Assembly: GCA_002863125.1 (NCBI GenBank)
Contig: PKEB01000023.1
Location: 1 to 64,000, forward strand
Length of the DNA stretch: 64,000 nt
From: Flavobacteriales bacterium
Lineage (GTDB): Bacteria; Bacteroidota; Bacteroidia; Flavobacteriales_D; Sanyastnellaceae
Reading direction: 5' to 3'
The position numbers and the translations under genes were made by a program. The notes under the pieces were generated by a model that was given only the letters and a program-made list of their open reading frames with translations, made no database searches and was not told where the DNA came from. Positions 47,079 through 55,907 of this stretch are shown piece after piece (position 1 is the stretch's first letter; the number at the start of each line of letters is the position of its first letter).

Positions 47079-49592
47079 ATGGCAGAAGGAGAAAAAATAG
47101 TCCAAATCAACATTGCGGAAGAAATGAAGTCGGCCTACATCGATTACTCGATGTCCGTCATTGTTTCGCGTGCACTACCCGACGTTCGGGACGGATTGAA
47201 GCCCGTTCACCGGCGCGTGCTTTATGGCATGCTCGATTTGGGCGTGCTCTCAAACCGAGCATACAAGAAGAGCGCAAGAATCGTAGGGGAGGTGTTGGGT
47301 AAATACCACCCTCATGGCGACAGCTCGGTTTACGACACCATGGTCCGCATGGCCCAGGACTGGTCCTTGCGTTACCCCATGGTCGATGGCCAGGGAAACT
47401 TTGGCTCCATTGACGGAGACAACCCCGCAGCGATGCGTTACACGGAGGCCCGCCTCCGCAAGATCGCTGAGGAAATGCTCGACGACCTTGACAAAGAGAC
47501 GGTTGATTTCCGTCCCAACTTTGACGAGAGTTTGAACGAACCCACCGTACTGCCTTCCAAGGTTCCGAACCTATTGGTGAATGGCGCTTCGGGCATTGCG
47601 GTCGGTATGGCCACCAACATGCCTCCCCACAACCTCAGTGAGGTCGTTGACGGTGCCATCGCGTACATCAACAACAACGACATCACCGTTGACGAGCTCA
47701 TGGAGCACGTGAAAGCACCGGATTTCCCAACTGGCGGCATCATTCACGGTGTAGAAGGCGTGCATGAAGCATTTCACACAGGCCGTGGCCGCGTGGTAGT
47801 TCGAGGTCGCGCCCGCATCGAAGAAACCAAGACTGGAAGGGAGGTCATCATTGTGGAAGAAATTCCCTACCTCGTCAACAAGGCCGATATGGTGAGAAAA
47901 ACCGCCGAGTTGGTCAACGACAAGAAAATCGAAGGCATCTCGGAAATTCGAGACGAGTCGGATCGTAAGGGGATGCGGGTCGTGTACGAAATCAAGCGCG
48001 ATGCCATGGCGTCGGTCGTGCTCAACAAGCTGTACAAGTACACCGCACTGCAGAGTTCCTTCTCGGTCAACAACATTTGCTTGGTCAAGGGGCGACCTCA
48101 GTTGTTGAACCTGCGCGGGCTCATCTCCAACTTCGTAGAGCACCGCCACGATGTGGTCACGCGACGCACGCAATACGATTTGCGCAAGGCGCAAGAGCGT
48201 GCCCACATCCTGCAGGGCTTAATCATTGCCATCGACAACCTGGATGCGGTCATTGAATTGATTCGCGCCAGTGCAACGCCCGAAGAAGCGCGCAACAACC
48301 TGATGGGCACGTTTGAGCTTTCTGAAGTTCAAGCACGGGCCATCCTTGACATGCGCCTTCAAAAGCTCACCGGACTCGAACGTGACAAACTGCGCGCAGA
48401 GTACGATGAACTCTTGGCCACCATTGCCGATTTGGAGGACATCCTCGCACGAGTCGAGCGGCGAATGGAGATCATCACGCAAGAATTATTGGACGTCAAG
48501 GAACGTTTTGGTGACGAGCGCCGCTCGGACATCGAGTTCAGCAGTGCCGACGTCCGCATGGAGGACCTGATCGCCGACGAACAAGTGGTCGTGAGCATCA
48601 GCCACGCGGGCTACATCAAGCGCACCCGTCTGGCCGATTACCGATCGCAGAGCAGAGGAGGAGTGGGGTCCAAGGGTGCCACGACGCGGGATGAAGACTT
48701 CGTTGAACACATTTTCACTGCAACCAATCACAATTGGCTGCTCATTTTCACGGCCAACGGCCGGTGCTTCTGGATGCGCATCTTCGAAGTTCCAGAAGGG
48801 TCCAAAACATCGAAGGGCCGAGCGATTCAGAATTTGATTCAAATTGAACCAGATGATAAGGTTTTGGCCTACATCCCGGTCCAAGATTTGAAGGACGAGG
48901 AATACGCCAACAACAACTTCGTCGTTTTGGCTACACGCCAGGGCTTGATCAAGAAGACGACCCTCGCAGCCTACTCTCGTCCCCGTTCCAACGGCATCAA
49001 TGCCATCACCATCCGTGAAGGCGATGAGCTCCTCACAGCCCGATTGACCAACGGTGACAACGAAATCATCATCGGCAAGAAGTCCGGCAAGGCCATTCGC
49101 TTCCACGAAAGCACGGCTCGCGCCGTCGGCCGAACCGCCATGGGCGTGAAGGGGGTAACCCTCGAAGGGCCAGAAGACGAGGTCATCGGAATGGTATGCG
49201 TCCGCGGTTTGGACAGCGACATCCTCGTTGTTTCGGAAAACGGCTACGGCAAGCGATCAGCGGTCGAGGATTACCGCATTACCAACCGCGGTGGGAAGGG
49301 CGTCAAAACGCTCAGTATAACCGAAAAGACCGGTTCACTCATCAGCATCCTGAACGTCACGGACGAGGACGATTTGATGATCATCAACCGATCGGGCATC
49401 ACCATCCGAACCGGTGTTGAAGAATTGCGCGTCATGGGCCGAGCCACACAAGGGGTGAAGCTGATTTCACTGCGAGGCGATGATCAAATTGCATCAGTGT
49501 GCCGCGTTCCTAAAGGCGACGATGAAGAAGTCGTGGCTGAAGGAGAGGAGCCGACCACCGATTCTGAAAGCCCCGCAGAAAGCGGCGAGTAA
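47079..49592 (+). CDS. gyrA: DNA gyrase subunit A
   Basis: 837-residue breakage-reunion subunit of gyrase. The catalytic Tyr is in [12 protein letters not shown] (~122). The quinolone region reads [19 protein letters not shown], with Ser and Asp at the usual positions 83 and 87, the susceptible form. The C-terminal pinwheel domain is present, and its GyrA box appears as a diverged [10 protein letters not shown] rather than QRRGGKG, but the position and the wrapping-domain blades ([31 protein letters not shown]) support GyrA over ParC. The end is an acidic tail. Confidence 0.94.
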   Translation: MAEGEKIVQINIAEEMKSAYIDYSMSVIVSRALPDVRDGLKPVHRRVLYGMLDLGVLSNRAYKKSARIVGEVLGKYHPHGDSSVYDTMVRMAQDWSLRYPMVDGQGNFGSIDGDNPAAMRYTEARLRKIAEEMLDDLDKETVDFRPNFDESLNEPTVLPSKVPNLLVNGASGIAVGMATNMPPHNLSEVVDGAIAYINNNDITVDELMEHVKAPDFPTGGIIHGVEGVHEAFHTGRGRVVVRGRARIEETKTGREVIIVEEIPYLVNKADMVRKTAELVNDKKIEGISEIRDESDRKGMRVVYEIKRDAMASVVLNKLYKYTALQSSFSVNNICLVKGRPQLLNLRGLISNFVEHRHDVVTRRTQYDLRKAQERAHILQGLIIAIDNLDAVIELIRASATPEEARNNLMGTFELSEVQARAILDMRLQKLTGLERDKLRAEYDELLATIADLEDILARVERRMEIITQELLDVKERFGDERRSDIEFSSADVRMEDLIADEQVVVSISHAGYIKRTRLADYRSQSRGGVGSKGATTRDEDFVEHIFTATNHNWLLIFTANGRCFWMRIFEVPEGSKTSKGRAIQNLIQIEPDDKVLAYIPVQDLKDEEYANNNFVVLATRQGLIKKTTLAAYSRPRSNGINAITIREGDELLTARLTNGDNEIIIGKKSGKAIRFHESTARAVGRTAMGVKGVTLEGPEDEVIGMVCVRGLDSDILVVSENGYGKRSAVEDYRITNRGGKGVKTLSITEKTGSLISILNVTDEDDLMIINRSGITIRTGVEELRVMGRATQGVKLISLRGDDQIASVCRVPKGDDEEVVAEGEEPTTDSESPAESGE

Positions 49593-49623
49593 ACCACATC
49601 CTGTGCGTTTTCAATTGTGGCAT

Positions 49624-49631
49624 TACTTTTG
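49624..49631 (+). promoter_or_regulatory. -7 promoter element of the TPR protein gene
   Basis: TACTTTTG followed by CGCCC is an exact match to the -7 consensus, 33 bases before the ATG at 49665. Confidence 0.6.
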
Positions 49632-49664
49632 CGCCCTGAATAGCACATCAAGACAAAACCAGCG

Positions 49665-50804
49665 ATGAAAAACATTTTCGCCATCGTGTTCATTGCGGCC
49701 GCCAGTGTCGCTGTAGCACAAAAACAAGTCGTATCAGCTTACAACGCCAACAAATCAGGCGATTACAAGGCTGCAGCAGGCTACATTGAAGAGGCCATTA
49801 CCATTGAAAAAGCGGCTCTCAAGGACAAAACCTGGCGCTACCGTGGAGAGATTTACTTGAACATCGCCAATGACAGCGCTTTAGTCCTGGAATTCCCCAA
49901 TGCACTATGGGTAGCGAAGGAATCGTACACCAAGGCCAAGGAATTGGACACCAAAGGCAACTACGAACGTGAGATCAATACGGGACTTGGCTTGGTACAA
50001 ACTACTGCGGGCAACCAAGGCATCACGGATTACACCACTGAGAACTACACTGGGGCTGCAGCGAAGTTTGACCTGAGTGCCGAAGTTGCGGGCATGTTCG
50101 AGGTCATCGACACCATGGCTGTATTCAATGCAGCGCTTTGCTACGAGAAATCAGGCGATGTAGACTTGGCTGTTGCGCGCTACAAAACCTGTGGAAGCTA
50201 CGGCTACCAGGTGCCTAACGTGTACCTCTTTGTGGCCAATTTGCTTCGCCAAGACGGACGAGTCGAAGAAGCATTGACGGAACTTCAAGCGGCACGCGAA
50301 TTGTTCCCACGTGAGCAAAGCTTGATCATTGAAGAGCTCAACATTTACCTCGAAAACAAAGACTACGAGCGCGCTGAAAACAACTTGAAACTCGCAGCAG
50401 AAGGAGACCCAACCAATGAAATTCTTTGGTTCAGCTTGGGCAGCGTCTATGACAATTTGGGCAAGACGGAACTCGCTGCAGAAGCGTACCTCAAAGCACT
50501 CGAAATAAATGCTGCGTACTTCGACGCGAATTACAACCTCGGCGCGATGTACTTCAACGAAGCTGTTCAAGGCATCAACGCCGCAAACGACATGTGGAAG
50601 CCGCGCATGACGAAAGCGGAGAGTGCTGAACAAAAGGCCCTAGAAGACGCAGCAAAAGAAAAATTCATCGAAGCACGACCTTATCTCGAGGCTGCTCACG
50701 AAGCGAATCCGGAGGACATCGATACCATCCGCTCGTTGCGCGACATTTATGCGCGAACTGGACAGGATGAGTTGATGCTCAAGATGAGCGGCTTACTCAA
50801 GTAA
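49665..50804 (+). CDS. Exported TPR-repeat protein
   Basis: 379-residue protein with signal peptide MKNIFAIVFIAAASVAVAQ. The rest is tetratricopeptide repeats, readable as helix pairs such as YKAAAGYIEEAITIEKAA, FNAALCYEKSGDVDLAVARY, VANLLRQDGRVEEALTELQAAR, LSFSLGSVY-like and AEAYLKALEINAAYFDANYN. TPR proteins of this kind in the Bacteroidota periplasm are scaffolds; the partner is unknown. It has its own promoter and terminator. Confidence 0.85.
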   Translation: MKNIFAIVFIAAASVAVAQKQVVSAYNANKSGDYKAAAGYIEEAITIEKAALKDKTWRYRGEIYLNIANDSALVLEFPNALWVAKESYTKAKELDTKGNYEREINTGLGLVQTTAGNQGITDYTTENYTGAAAKFDLSAEVAGMFEVIDTMAVFNAALCYEKSGDVDLAVARYKTCGSYGYQVPNVYLFVANLLRQDGRVEEALTELQAARELFPREQSLIIEELNIYLENKDYERAENNLKLAAEGDPTNEILWFSLGSVYDNLGKTELAAEAYLKALEINAAYFDANYNLGAMYFNEAVQGINAANDMWKPRMTKAESAEQKALEDAAKEKFIEARPYLEAAHEANPEDIDTIRSLRDIYARTGQDELMLKMSGLLK

Positions 50805-50828
50805 TCCAGCTTGGAACAAAAGACAGCA

Positions 50829-50852
50829 GAGGGGCCCGTTCGGCCCCTTTTC
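50829..50852 (+). terminator. Rho-independent terminator after the TPR gene
   Basis: AGGGGCC / GGCCCCTTTT stem around CGTTC, 25 bases after the stop codon. Confidence 0.85.
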
Positions 50853-50973
50853 TGTTTCTAATACCATTTAACATAATATTTATTATCATTCAAAAGGGCT
50901 GATTCTAAATCGCTCAAGTTCAACGTCCTGTTGATTAAAGCGCAGAATCCGAAACATTTTTAAATGAATGACG

Positions 50974-50981
50974 TAAATTTG
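50974..50981 (+). promoter_or_regulatory. -7 promoter element of tRNA-Ser
   Basis: TAAATTTG followed by CACCCGCAC leads straight into the mature tRNA 5' end at 50991. Because the tRNA must be transcribed whole, the start of transcription lies within about 9 bases of TTTG, which calibrates the other promoters in this window. The ~120 bases before it (50853-50973) are AT-rich and hold nothing else I can see. Confidence 0.7.
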
Positions 50982-50990
50982 CACCCGCAC

Positions 50991-51076
50991 GGAGGTTTGG
51001 CAGAGTTGGTCGATTGCACCGGTCTTGAAAACCGGCGTACCGCAAGGTACCGGGGGTTCGAATCCCTCAGCCTCCG
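50991..51076 (+). tRNA. tRNA-Ser (anticodon UGA)
   Basis: The acceptor stem pairs GGAGGTT with AGCCTCC. The anticodon stem CCGGT/ACCGG encloses CTTGAAA with anticodon TGA at 51026-51028, reading UCA serine codons. A long variable arm (GTACCGCAAGGTAC) is the type II feature of tRNA-Ser, and GGTTCGAATCC is the T-arm. The 3' CCA is not encoded. Followed by a terminator. Confidence 0.96.
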
Positions 51077-51081
51077 CATCG

Positions 51082-51108
51082 AAAAGCGCCCGCATCAGCG
51101 GGCGTTTT
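51082..51108 (+). terminator. Rho-independent terminator after tRNA-Ser
   Basis: CGCCCGC / GCGGGCG around ATCA, flanked by AAAA and TTTT (one bulged G), directly after the tRNA. Confidence 0.8.
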
Positions 51109-51137
51109 GCTTTGGTCCAAGCCCTTGGTTAAATTGA
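51106..51137 (+). promoter_or_regulatory. Candidate promoter of the GH13 gene
   Basis: TTTG at 51106-51109, partly within the tRNA terminator, and TAAATTGA at 51130-51137 are 20 bases apart. The -7 box has one mismatch. The GTG start of the GH13 protein follows after only three bases. Confidence 0.45.
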
Positions 51138-51140
51138 GAC

Positions 51141-53648
51141 GTGCTTTACAAACGTCTCATTATCATTTTGTCAACGGTTTGCACAACCTCCGTGGCAGTG
51201 TGTCAAACCCCATTGATTCAAGATCCACCGGACGGAATCGTTGATGGTGTAAACGTGTTGTCGGCATACTCGGCCATAGTTCAATTGCGCGCTCCTGGCA
51301 AGGACTACGTGCACTTGCGCGGCGATTTCAATGGATTTGCCATCAACAATGCCTCCTTGATGCACCAATCCGTAGATGGCACACGGCATTGGCTGCAGGT
51401 CGACGGATTAAACCCATACCAGTACTGGCGTTACCATTTTTTAATTGAAGGCTCACTGGAAGTCGGTGATCCTTATGCGGAATTGGTTTTGGATCCTTGG
51501 AATGATGGCTACATCCCTGAAGATCACTTTCCGAACTTACCTGATTTCCCCTTTGGACAAGCCAATTGGCCAAACGGCGTTTTTCGCACTGCTCCGTCGG
51601 AGTTCCCATGGACGGACGGTGCGTACGTGCGTCCATCGCAGGATGAATTGATCATTTATGAATTGCTGATTCGGGATTTTGACGAGGGCCAAAGGTATCA
51701 AGATGTATTGGACCGGCTGGATTATTTGGAGTGGCTTGGAGTCAATGCCATTGAATTGATGCCGGTAAGTGAATTCGACGGAAACCTCAGCTGGGGATAC
51801 AACCCCAGTTTTCGCATGGCTCCGGACAAATATTACGGCACCGGCACACTGCTCAAAAGCCTGATCAATGCGGCCCACGAGCGCGGAATCGCTGTCATCA
51901 TGGACATCGTGCCCAACCACAGTTTCGGATTGGACCCCATGGTGCGCATGTACCAGGACACCGATGGCTCCGCGGCTTCCGACAATCCGTGGTTCAATGA
52001 AGTGGCCATGCACCCCTTTTCACCCGGCTACGACTTCAACCACAGCAACCCGTGGACCGTTGAATATTGGAAGCGCATCTTCGATCATTGGCTCGATGAA
52101 TACCACTTCGATGGATACCGAATCGACCTTTCTAAGGGCCTAACTCAGACCTACAGTGGCTCGGATGTTGGACAGTGGAACCAGTACGACCAAGGCCGAA
52201 TCGATGTGCTCTTTGAATACGCCAACCACATTTGGATGGACCATCCAGGGGCCTACATCATTTTGGAACATTTGGGCAACAATGAAGAAGAATCCGTGTT
52301 GGCCAACGGTGGTTTCATGCTCTGGGGCAAAATGGCCACGGCGTATACGGAAGCGACCATGGGCTATGGTGGCGACCTCAACTGGGGCGTCTGGAGCAAC
52401 CGCGGTTGGAACTGGCCCAATTTGGTCACGTATTTCGAGAGCCACGACGAGCAGCGATTTGCCTACGAAGTGCAAGCATACGGCGCGAGCAACGGTGGCT
52501 ACAACATTCAGGAATTCGGAACCGCCATGGAGCGCATCGCATTGGCTCATGCATTCTTGCTCTTGGCTCCGGGCCCGAAAATGATGTGGCAACAAGGTGA
52601 ATTCGGCTACGACTTGAACCTGTTTGATTGCGGCAATGGCACATTCAATGAATCGTGCAAATTGGATGAAAAACCCGCGTTGTGGGAATACCTCGACATC
52701 CCCGAACGCCGTCGTTTGGTCAAACACATCAGGGCATTTGCCAACCTCAAGGCCTCCCAGCCAGTTTTCACCTCGTGGGATTTCAACGTCGACATGGCCA
52801 ATGGAGGCAAGCGAATTCACCTGTACTCCCCTACCCAAAATGCCGTCATCATCGGCAATTTTGAAACGACAGGAATCACCATGGTTCCCGGTTTCCCGTA
52901 CACTGGAACGTGGAACGACTATTTAACCGGCGAAGCCATCAACGTATCGGATTTGACCGATGCTTGGTCCCTTGACCCTGGCGAATTCCGAATCCTATTG
53001 GACACGCCCCTGCCCGTGCCCGATTTGGATCCCAACTCACCCCTGCAAATCCACACCGGCTGCACCGACATGGCGGCCTCCAATTACGATCCAGACGCAA
53101 CTACCGATGATGGCACATGCAGTTACCTTGTGACGTTTTCGGTTGATTTAGGCACAGTGGAACCCAACGCCGCTGGCGTCCATCTGGCTGGTGATTTTCA
53201 AAATTGGAATCCAGGCGACACCCCGCTGCAATTGAATGAAACGGGCACATGGGAAACCCAGGTAGACTTGGTGCCAGGACAAGCCTATGCCTACAAATTC
53301 GTCAACGGCAATGAGTGGGGATTGGACGAAAGTGTGCCCGACAGCTGCGGCACGCCAAATGGTCTTGGGGGATTCAACAGATTGTGGGCATTCGACACAG
53401 CCTCCACTCCCGGACCAACCCTGGTCTGCTGGTCGAGTTGCACGAGCTGCAGCGACAGCGACGGTGCGGATGAAACGGGAGCAGCTTTCTGCGGTCCAGG
53501 CACGGTGTGGTCGCCTGACCTCCAATTGTGCGTTGGAACGGACGAAGCGAATGCATGCCCAGAAGACATTACCGGTGATGGCATCGTCACCGTTGCTGAC
53601 TTATTGGCTTTGTTGGCTGCATTTGGTGACGTGTGCACAGGTGAGTAA
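51141..53648 (+). CDS. Secreted GH13 alpha-amylase/branching-enzyme-like protein with dockerin-like C-terminus
   Basis: 835-residue secreted enzyme; starts with GTG, signal LIIILSTVCTTSVAVCQ. A CBM48/E-set-like domain (~35-130, GKDYVHLRGDFNGF) precedes the GH13 barrel. The four GH13 regions are intact: DIVPNHS (~256), catalytic Asp in FDGYRIDLSKG (~329), general acid Glu in IILEHLG (~374), and ESHDEQR (~434). It acts on alpha-glucans; amylase versus branching or debranching activity cannot be told. After the C-domain comes a CTDxAASNYDPDAT linker (~637), a second starch-binding-like module (GVHLAGDFQNWNPGD, ~675), a Cys-rich region, and a final EF-hand-like unit DITGDGIVTVADLLALLAAFG (~805-830), which resembles one dockerin type I repeat. 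No T9SS type A domain is apparent. Confidence 0.88.
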   Translation: MLYKRLIIILSTVCTTSVAVCQTPLIQDPPDGIVDGVNVLSAYSAIVQLRAPGKDYVHLRGDFNGFAINNASLMHQSVDGTRHWLQVDGLNPYQYWRYHFLIEGSLEVGDPYAELVLDPWNDGYIPEDHFPNLPDFPFGQANWPNGVFRTAPSEFPWTDGAYVRPSQDELIIYELLIRDFDEGQRYQDVLDRLDYLEWLGVNAIELMPVSEFDGNLSWGYNPSFRMAPDKYYGTGTLLKSLINAAHERGIAVIMDIVPNHSFGLDPMVRMYQDTDGSAASDNPWFNEVAMHPFSPGYDFNHSNPWTVEYWKRIFDHWLDEYHFDGYRIDLSKGLTQTYSGSDVGQWNQYDQGRIDVLFEYANHIWMDHPGAYIILEHLGNNEEESVLANGGFMLWGKMATAYTEATMGYGGDLNWGVWSNRGWNWPNLVTYFESHDEQRFAYEVQAYGASNGGYNIQEFGTAMERIALAHAFLLLAPGPKMMWQQGEFGYDLNLFDCGNGTFNESCKLDEKPALWEYLDIPERRRLVKHIRAFANLKASQPVFTSWDFNVDMANGGKRIHLYSPTQNAVIIGNFETTGITMVPGFPYTGTWNDYLTGEAINVSDLTDAWSLDPGEFRILLDTPLPVPDLDPNSPLQIHTGCTDMAASNYDPDATTDDGTCSYLVTFSVDLGTVEPNAAGVHLAGDFQNWNPGDTPLQLNETGTWETQVDLVPGQAYAYKFVNGNEWGLDESVPDSCGTPNGLGGFNRLWAFDTASTPGPTLVCWSSCTSCSDSDGADETGAAFCGPGTVWSPDLQLCVGTDEANACPEDITGDGIVTVADLLALLAAFGDVCTGE

Positions 53649-53699
53649 TGAATCATTGAAATGAGGCAACTTTTCAAGAATTCTCATTGTTATGCCCAC

Positions 53700-54971
53700 A
53701 TGACACATAAGGTTCGTTCTTCCCTCCTGTTCCTGTCCCTGCTGTTCGTGAACGCAACCAACGCGCAGGTAAGCGTCTACGGATTTTACAGCACGTACAC
53801 CGACCCGAGCAATCCCATCGTGCTTGGCCAGTACGAGGCCATTTCCGGTGAGTGGTTGGAATGGGATACCCTCGCATTTTGCGACGGCGTGGTCATGGGA
53901 TCGTCCGCATTTGACGCGGGGACAGAGAGCTACATGTTTGCAGGAATCAGTGCAGCACCCGGGAACAATAGCATCCAATTCTGGGATTATGATGTGATCG
54001 ACAACGCCATCGTCAACAACCCGAGTTTCAACCAAACCATCAACGCCATTCAACACGACATGGCGAGCGATCGGTTGCTCGCCTTGGGTACATACGCTCA
54101 GGATTCGACCTTCATTGATTTCGGCAATGGTACCGGATACTGGGAGTACGAATGGGGCTCAGAATTGATTGAACTCAACCCGGAGGAAAGCTCCGTCACC
54201 TCCATTGCCCCCATAGCAGGCATAAACGGGGTCGTCCTTGGGGCTACCGCATTTGATTCCGATAACGACATCTATGCCTTGGTGGGAATGGATTACGCCG
54301 GAAATCAAAAGTTCATCCAACTTGACGGCACCACGGGCGCGGTGATTTCTTCTGTGAACCTGCAGATTCCTTCGAACATAGGATTCAACGAATTGGAGTG
54401 CTTCATCAACGGAGAAACATTCCTCGGCATCAAGCGACCATACGGAATCAACCCCAACGCAGAAACGACGGCATTGGTCTCCGTCAACCCCCTCACAGGT
54501 GAGCTAACCAACTTGGTGGAACTTCCTCAGATTTACGCGTTCTCCCCCAATGCCAGTGTGTTTGAGCAAACGACAGGCCTCTTCATCATGCTCTATTACG
54601 ACTTCAACAACCAGAGCCACATCCTGGTCGTTGACCCCGTTGAAGCGGAAATCGTTGCCGACCACCAGATCAACGGTTCCTTCATCGAGTTGCAGATCAA
54701 CAACCGAGAATTCATGGTGGCTGCCTATGGGAATGCGAGTTCCATTCATGGCGCGACTGCTGAAGCAGCTTGGAAACTGTGGCCCAATCCTGCAAACGCC
54801 GTGGTGCGTATTCAAGCGCACGCGGCCCCGTACCAGGTTTACGATGCTGCAGGCCAGTTGGTGCAGCCTTGGTCGTCCGCTTTGGAAATCGACGTGCGGG
54901 ATTGGCTGGCCGGGACATACATCGCTGTCCAGGCGAACGGTCGAACTGCCCGCTTCAACGTGGCACATTAA
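53700..54971 (+). CDS. Secreted protein with T9SS type A sorting domain (423 aa)
   Basis: Signal peptide MTHKVRSSLLFLSLLFVNATNAQ; an ATG at 53661 would extend it by 13 residues and cannot be ruled out. The ~330-residue body has repeated kelch/propeller-like strands with conserved phrases such as YMFAGISAA and DIYALVGMDYAGNQKFIQLD, compatible with a beta-propeller. The C-terminus from AAWKLWPNPANAVVRIQ through LAGTYIAVQANG is a T9SS type A sorting domain. Function unknown. The gene follows the GH13 gene by ~50 bases (13 if the upper start is used) and may be cotranscribed. Confidence 0.82.
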   Translation: MTHKVRSSLLFLSLLFVNATNAQVSVYGFYSTYTDPSNPIVLGQYEAISGEWLEWDTLAFCDGVVMGSSAFDAGTESYMFAGISAAPGNNSIQFWDYDVIDNAIVNNPSFNQTINAIQHDMASDRLLALGTYAQDSTFIDFGNGTGYWEYEWGSELIELNPEESSVTSIAPIAGINGVVLGATAFDSDNDIYALVGMDYAGNQKFIQLDGTTGAVISSVNLQIPSNIGFNELECFINGETFLGIKRPYGINPNAETTALVSVNPLTGELTNLVELPQIYAFSPNASVFEQTTGLFIMLYYDFNNQSHILVVDPVEAEIVADHQINGSFIELQINNREFMVAAYGNASSIHGATAEAAWKLWPNPANAVVRIQAHAAPYQVYDAAGQLVQPWSSALEIDVRDWLAGTYIAVQANGRTARFNVAH

Positions 54972-55055
54972 AGCGAGCTGCGCCGGATATTTTATCCGTG
55001 ACAGAAACACGAAAGGGACACGGCATTCGTTGTTAATTTGCCCCGTCCCTTCCGC

Positions 55056-55892
55056 ATGGCCTCACCCACTCAACATCCCAATTCGTGGTTCAGCGATCCG
55101 AGCTGGCTACAAGCCTTGCAGGTAGAACAAGCCGTCGACAGCGCCGCGCTGGCCCGCCAACGGATCAAAGGCATTCCAGCCGCCATCACCCCTCCCTGGG
55201 CACTGGAAACCGGCAAAATCACCATCGACCATGTACAGGCGCTTCGACGCGCGTTGGAATCAGCTGCCCTTCCCTTGGTGGTGTGCGACCTGCCGCCTGG
55301 CGTCTCCTGCACGTGGGAAAAGCCGTGGATTGTCCAACACAAGCATACGCGCTGGTTGCAGGCGATCGATGGTCAATTCCCTTCCCTGCCTAAGCACCGC
55401 TCAAAACAAGCACGGAAGGCCGTAGCACAGGGACTGCGTCTCGAACCATGCGCAGACGTCGCGCTGTTGCTCCAGCTGCATCAGCATGTCAGGGAACGAA
55501 AGTCCATCCCCTCCGATGCAGCGGCATTAAGGCGGCTGCTGACCTGGATCCTCACCTCGCCTCACCAATCGAGCTACGTGGTTTACGACGATCAGAATCA
55601 GGCCATAGCGAGCGCAACATTCCTGCACAACAACGGCCGGACTGTATACGCTTTCGGCGGGCAGGAGCGTTCAAACGTATCCGCACTGGCGACCGTGTTG
55701 CTCATCCAACAAGGCATCCGCGACGCCGAAGCGGTGGGAAATGACATTTTTGATTTCGGGGGGTCGGCCGATGCAGGCGTCGACCGGTTTTACGCCGAAT
55801 TTGGCGCGCATGCGGAGCCTCGGTTTCGGGCCATCCTCGTGAAAGGATGGGCACGCCCCTGGTTGCGGGTGTTCCGGCCGGATTTATTTTGA
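55056..55892 (+). CDS. GNAT/FemAB-like acyltransferase family protein
   Basis: 278-residue cytoplasmic protein with two GNAT-like halves, as in FemAB and related enzymes. Readable elements are SLPKHRSKQARKAVAQGLRLE (~110-130), SYVVYDDQNQAIASATFLHNNGRTVYAFGGQ (~178-208, a GNAT strand-turn-strand), and GNDIFDFGGSADAGVDRFYAEFGA (~230-255), which is typical of the FemAB/BioF2-like family. Substrate unknown. I choose the ATG at 55056; the open frame starts at a TTG at 55038. A TTAATTTG box ends 15 bases before the ATG. Confidence 0.75.
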   Translation: MASPTQHPNSWFSDPSWLQALQVEQAVDSAALARQRIKGIPAAITPPWALETGKITIDHVQALRRALESAALPLVVCDLPPGVSCTWEKPWIVQHKHTRWLQAIDGQFPSLPKHRSKQARKAVAQGLRLEPCADVALLLQLHQHVRERKSIPSDAAALRRLLTWILTSPHQSSYVVYDDQNQAIASATFLHNNGRTVYAFGGQERSNVSALATVLLIQQGIRDAEAVGNDIFDFGGSADAGVDRFYAEFGAHAEPRFRAILVKGWARPWLRVFRPDLF

Positions 55893-55907
55893 AGCCCCTC
55901 TACGAAG

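Noticed and set aside
47300-47345. Possible quinolone-resistance change in gyrA
   Set aside because: The region reads [10 protein letters not shown], with Ser and Asp at the usual resistance positions, so it is the susceptible form.
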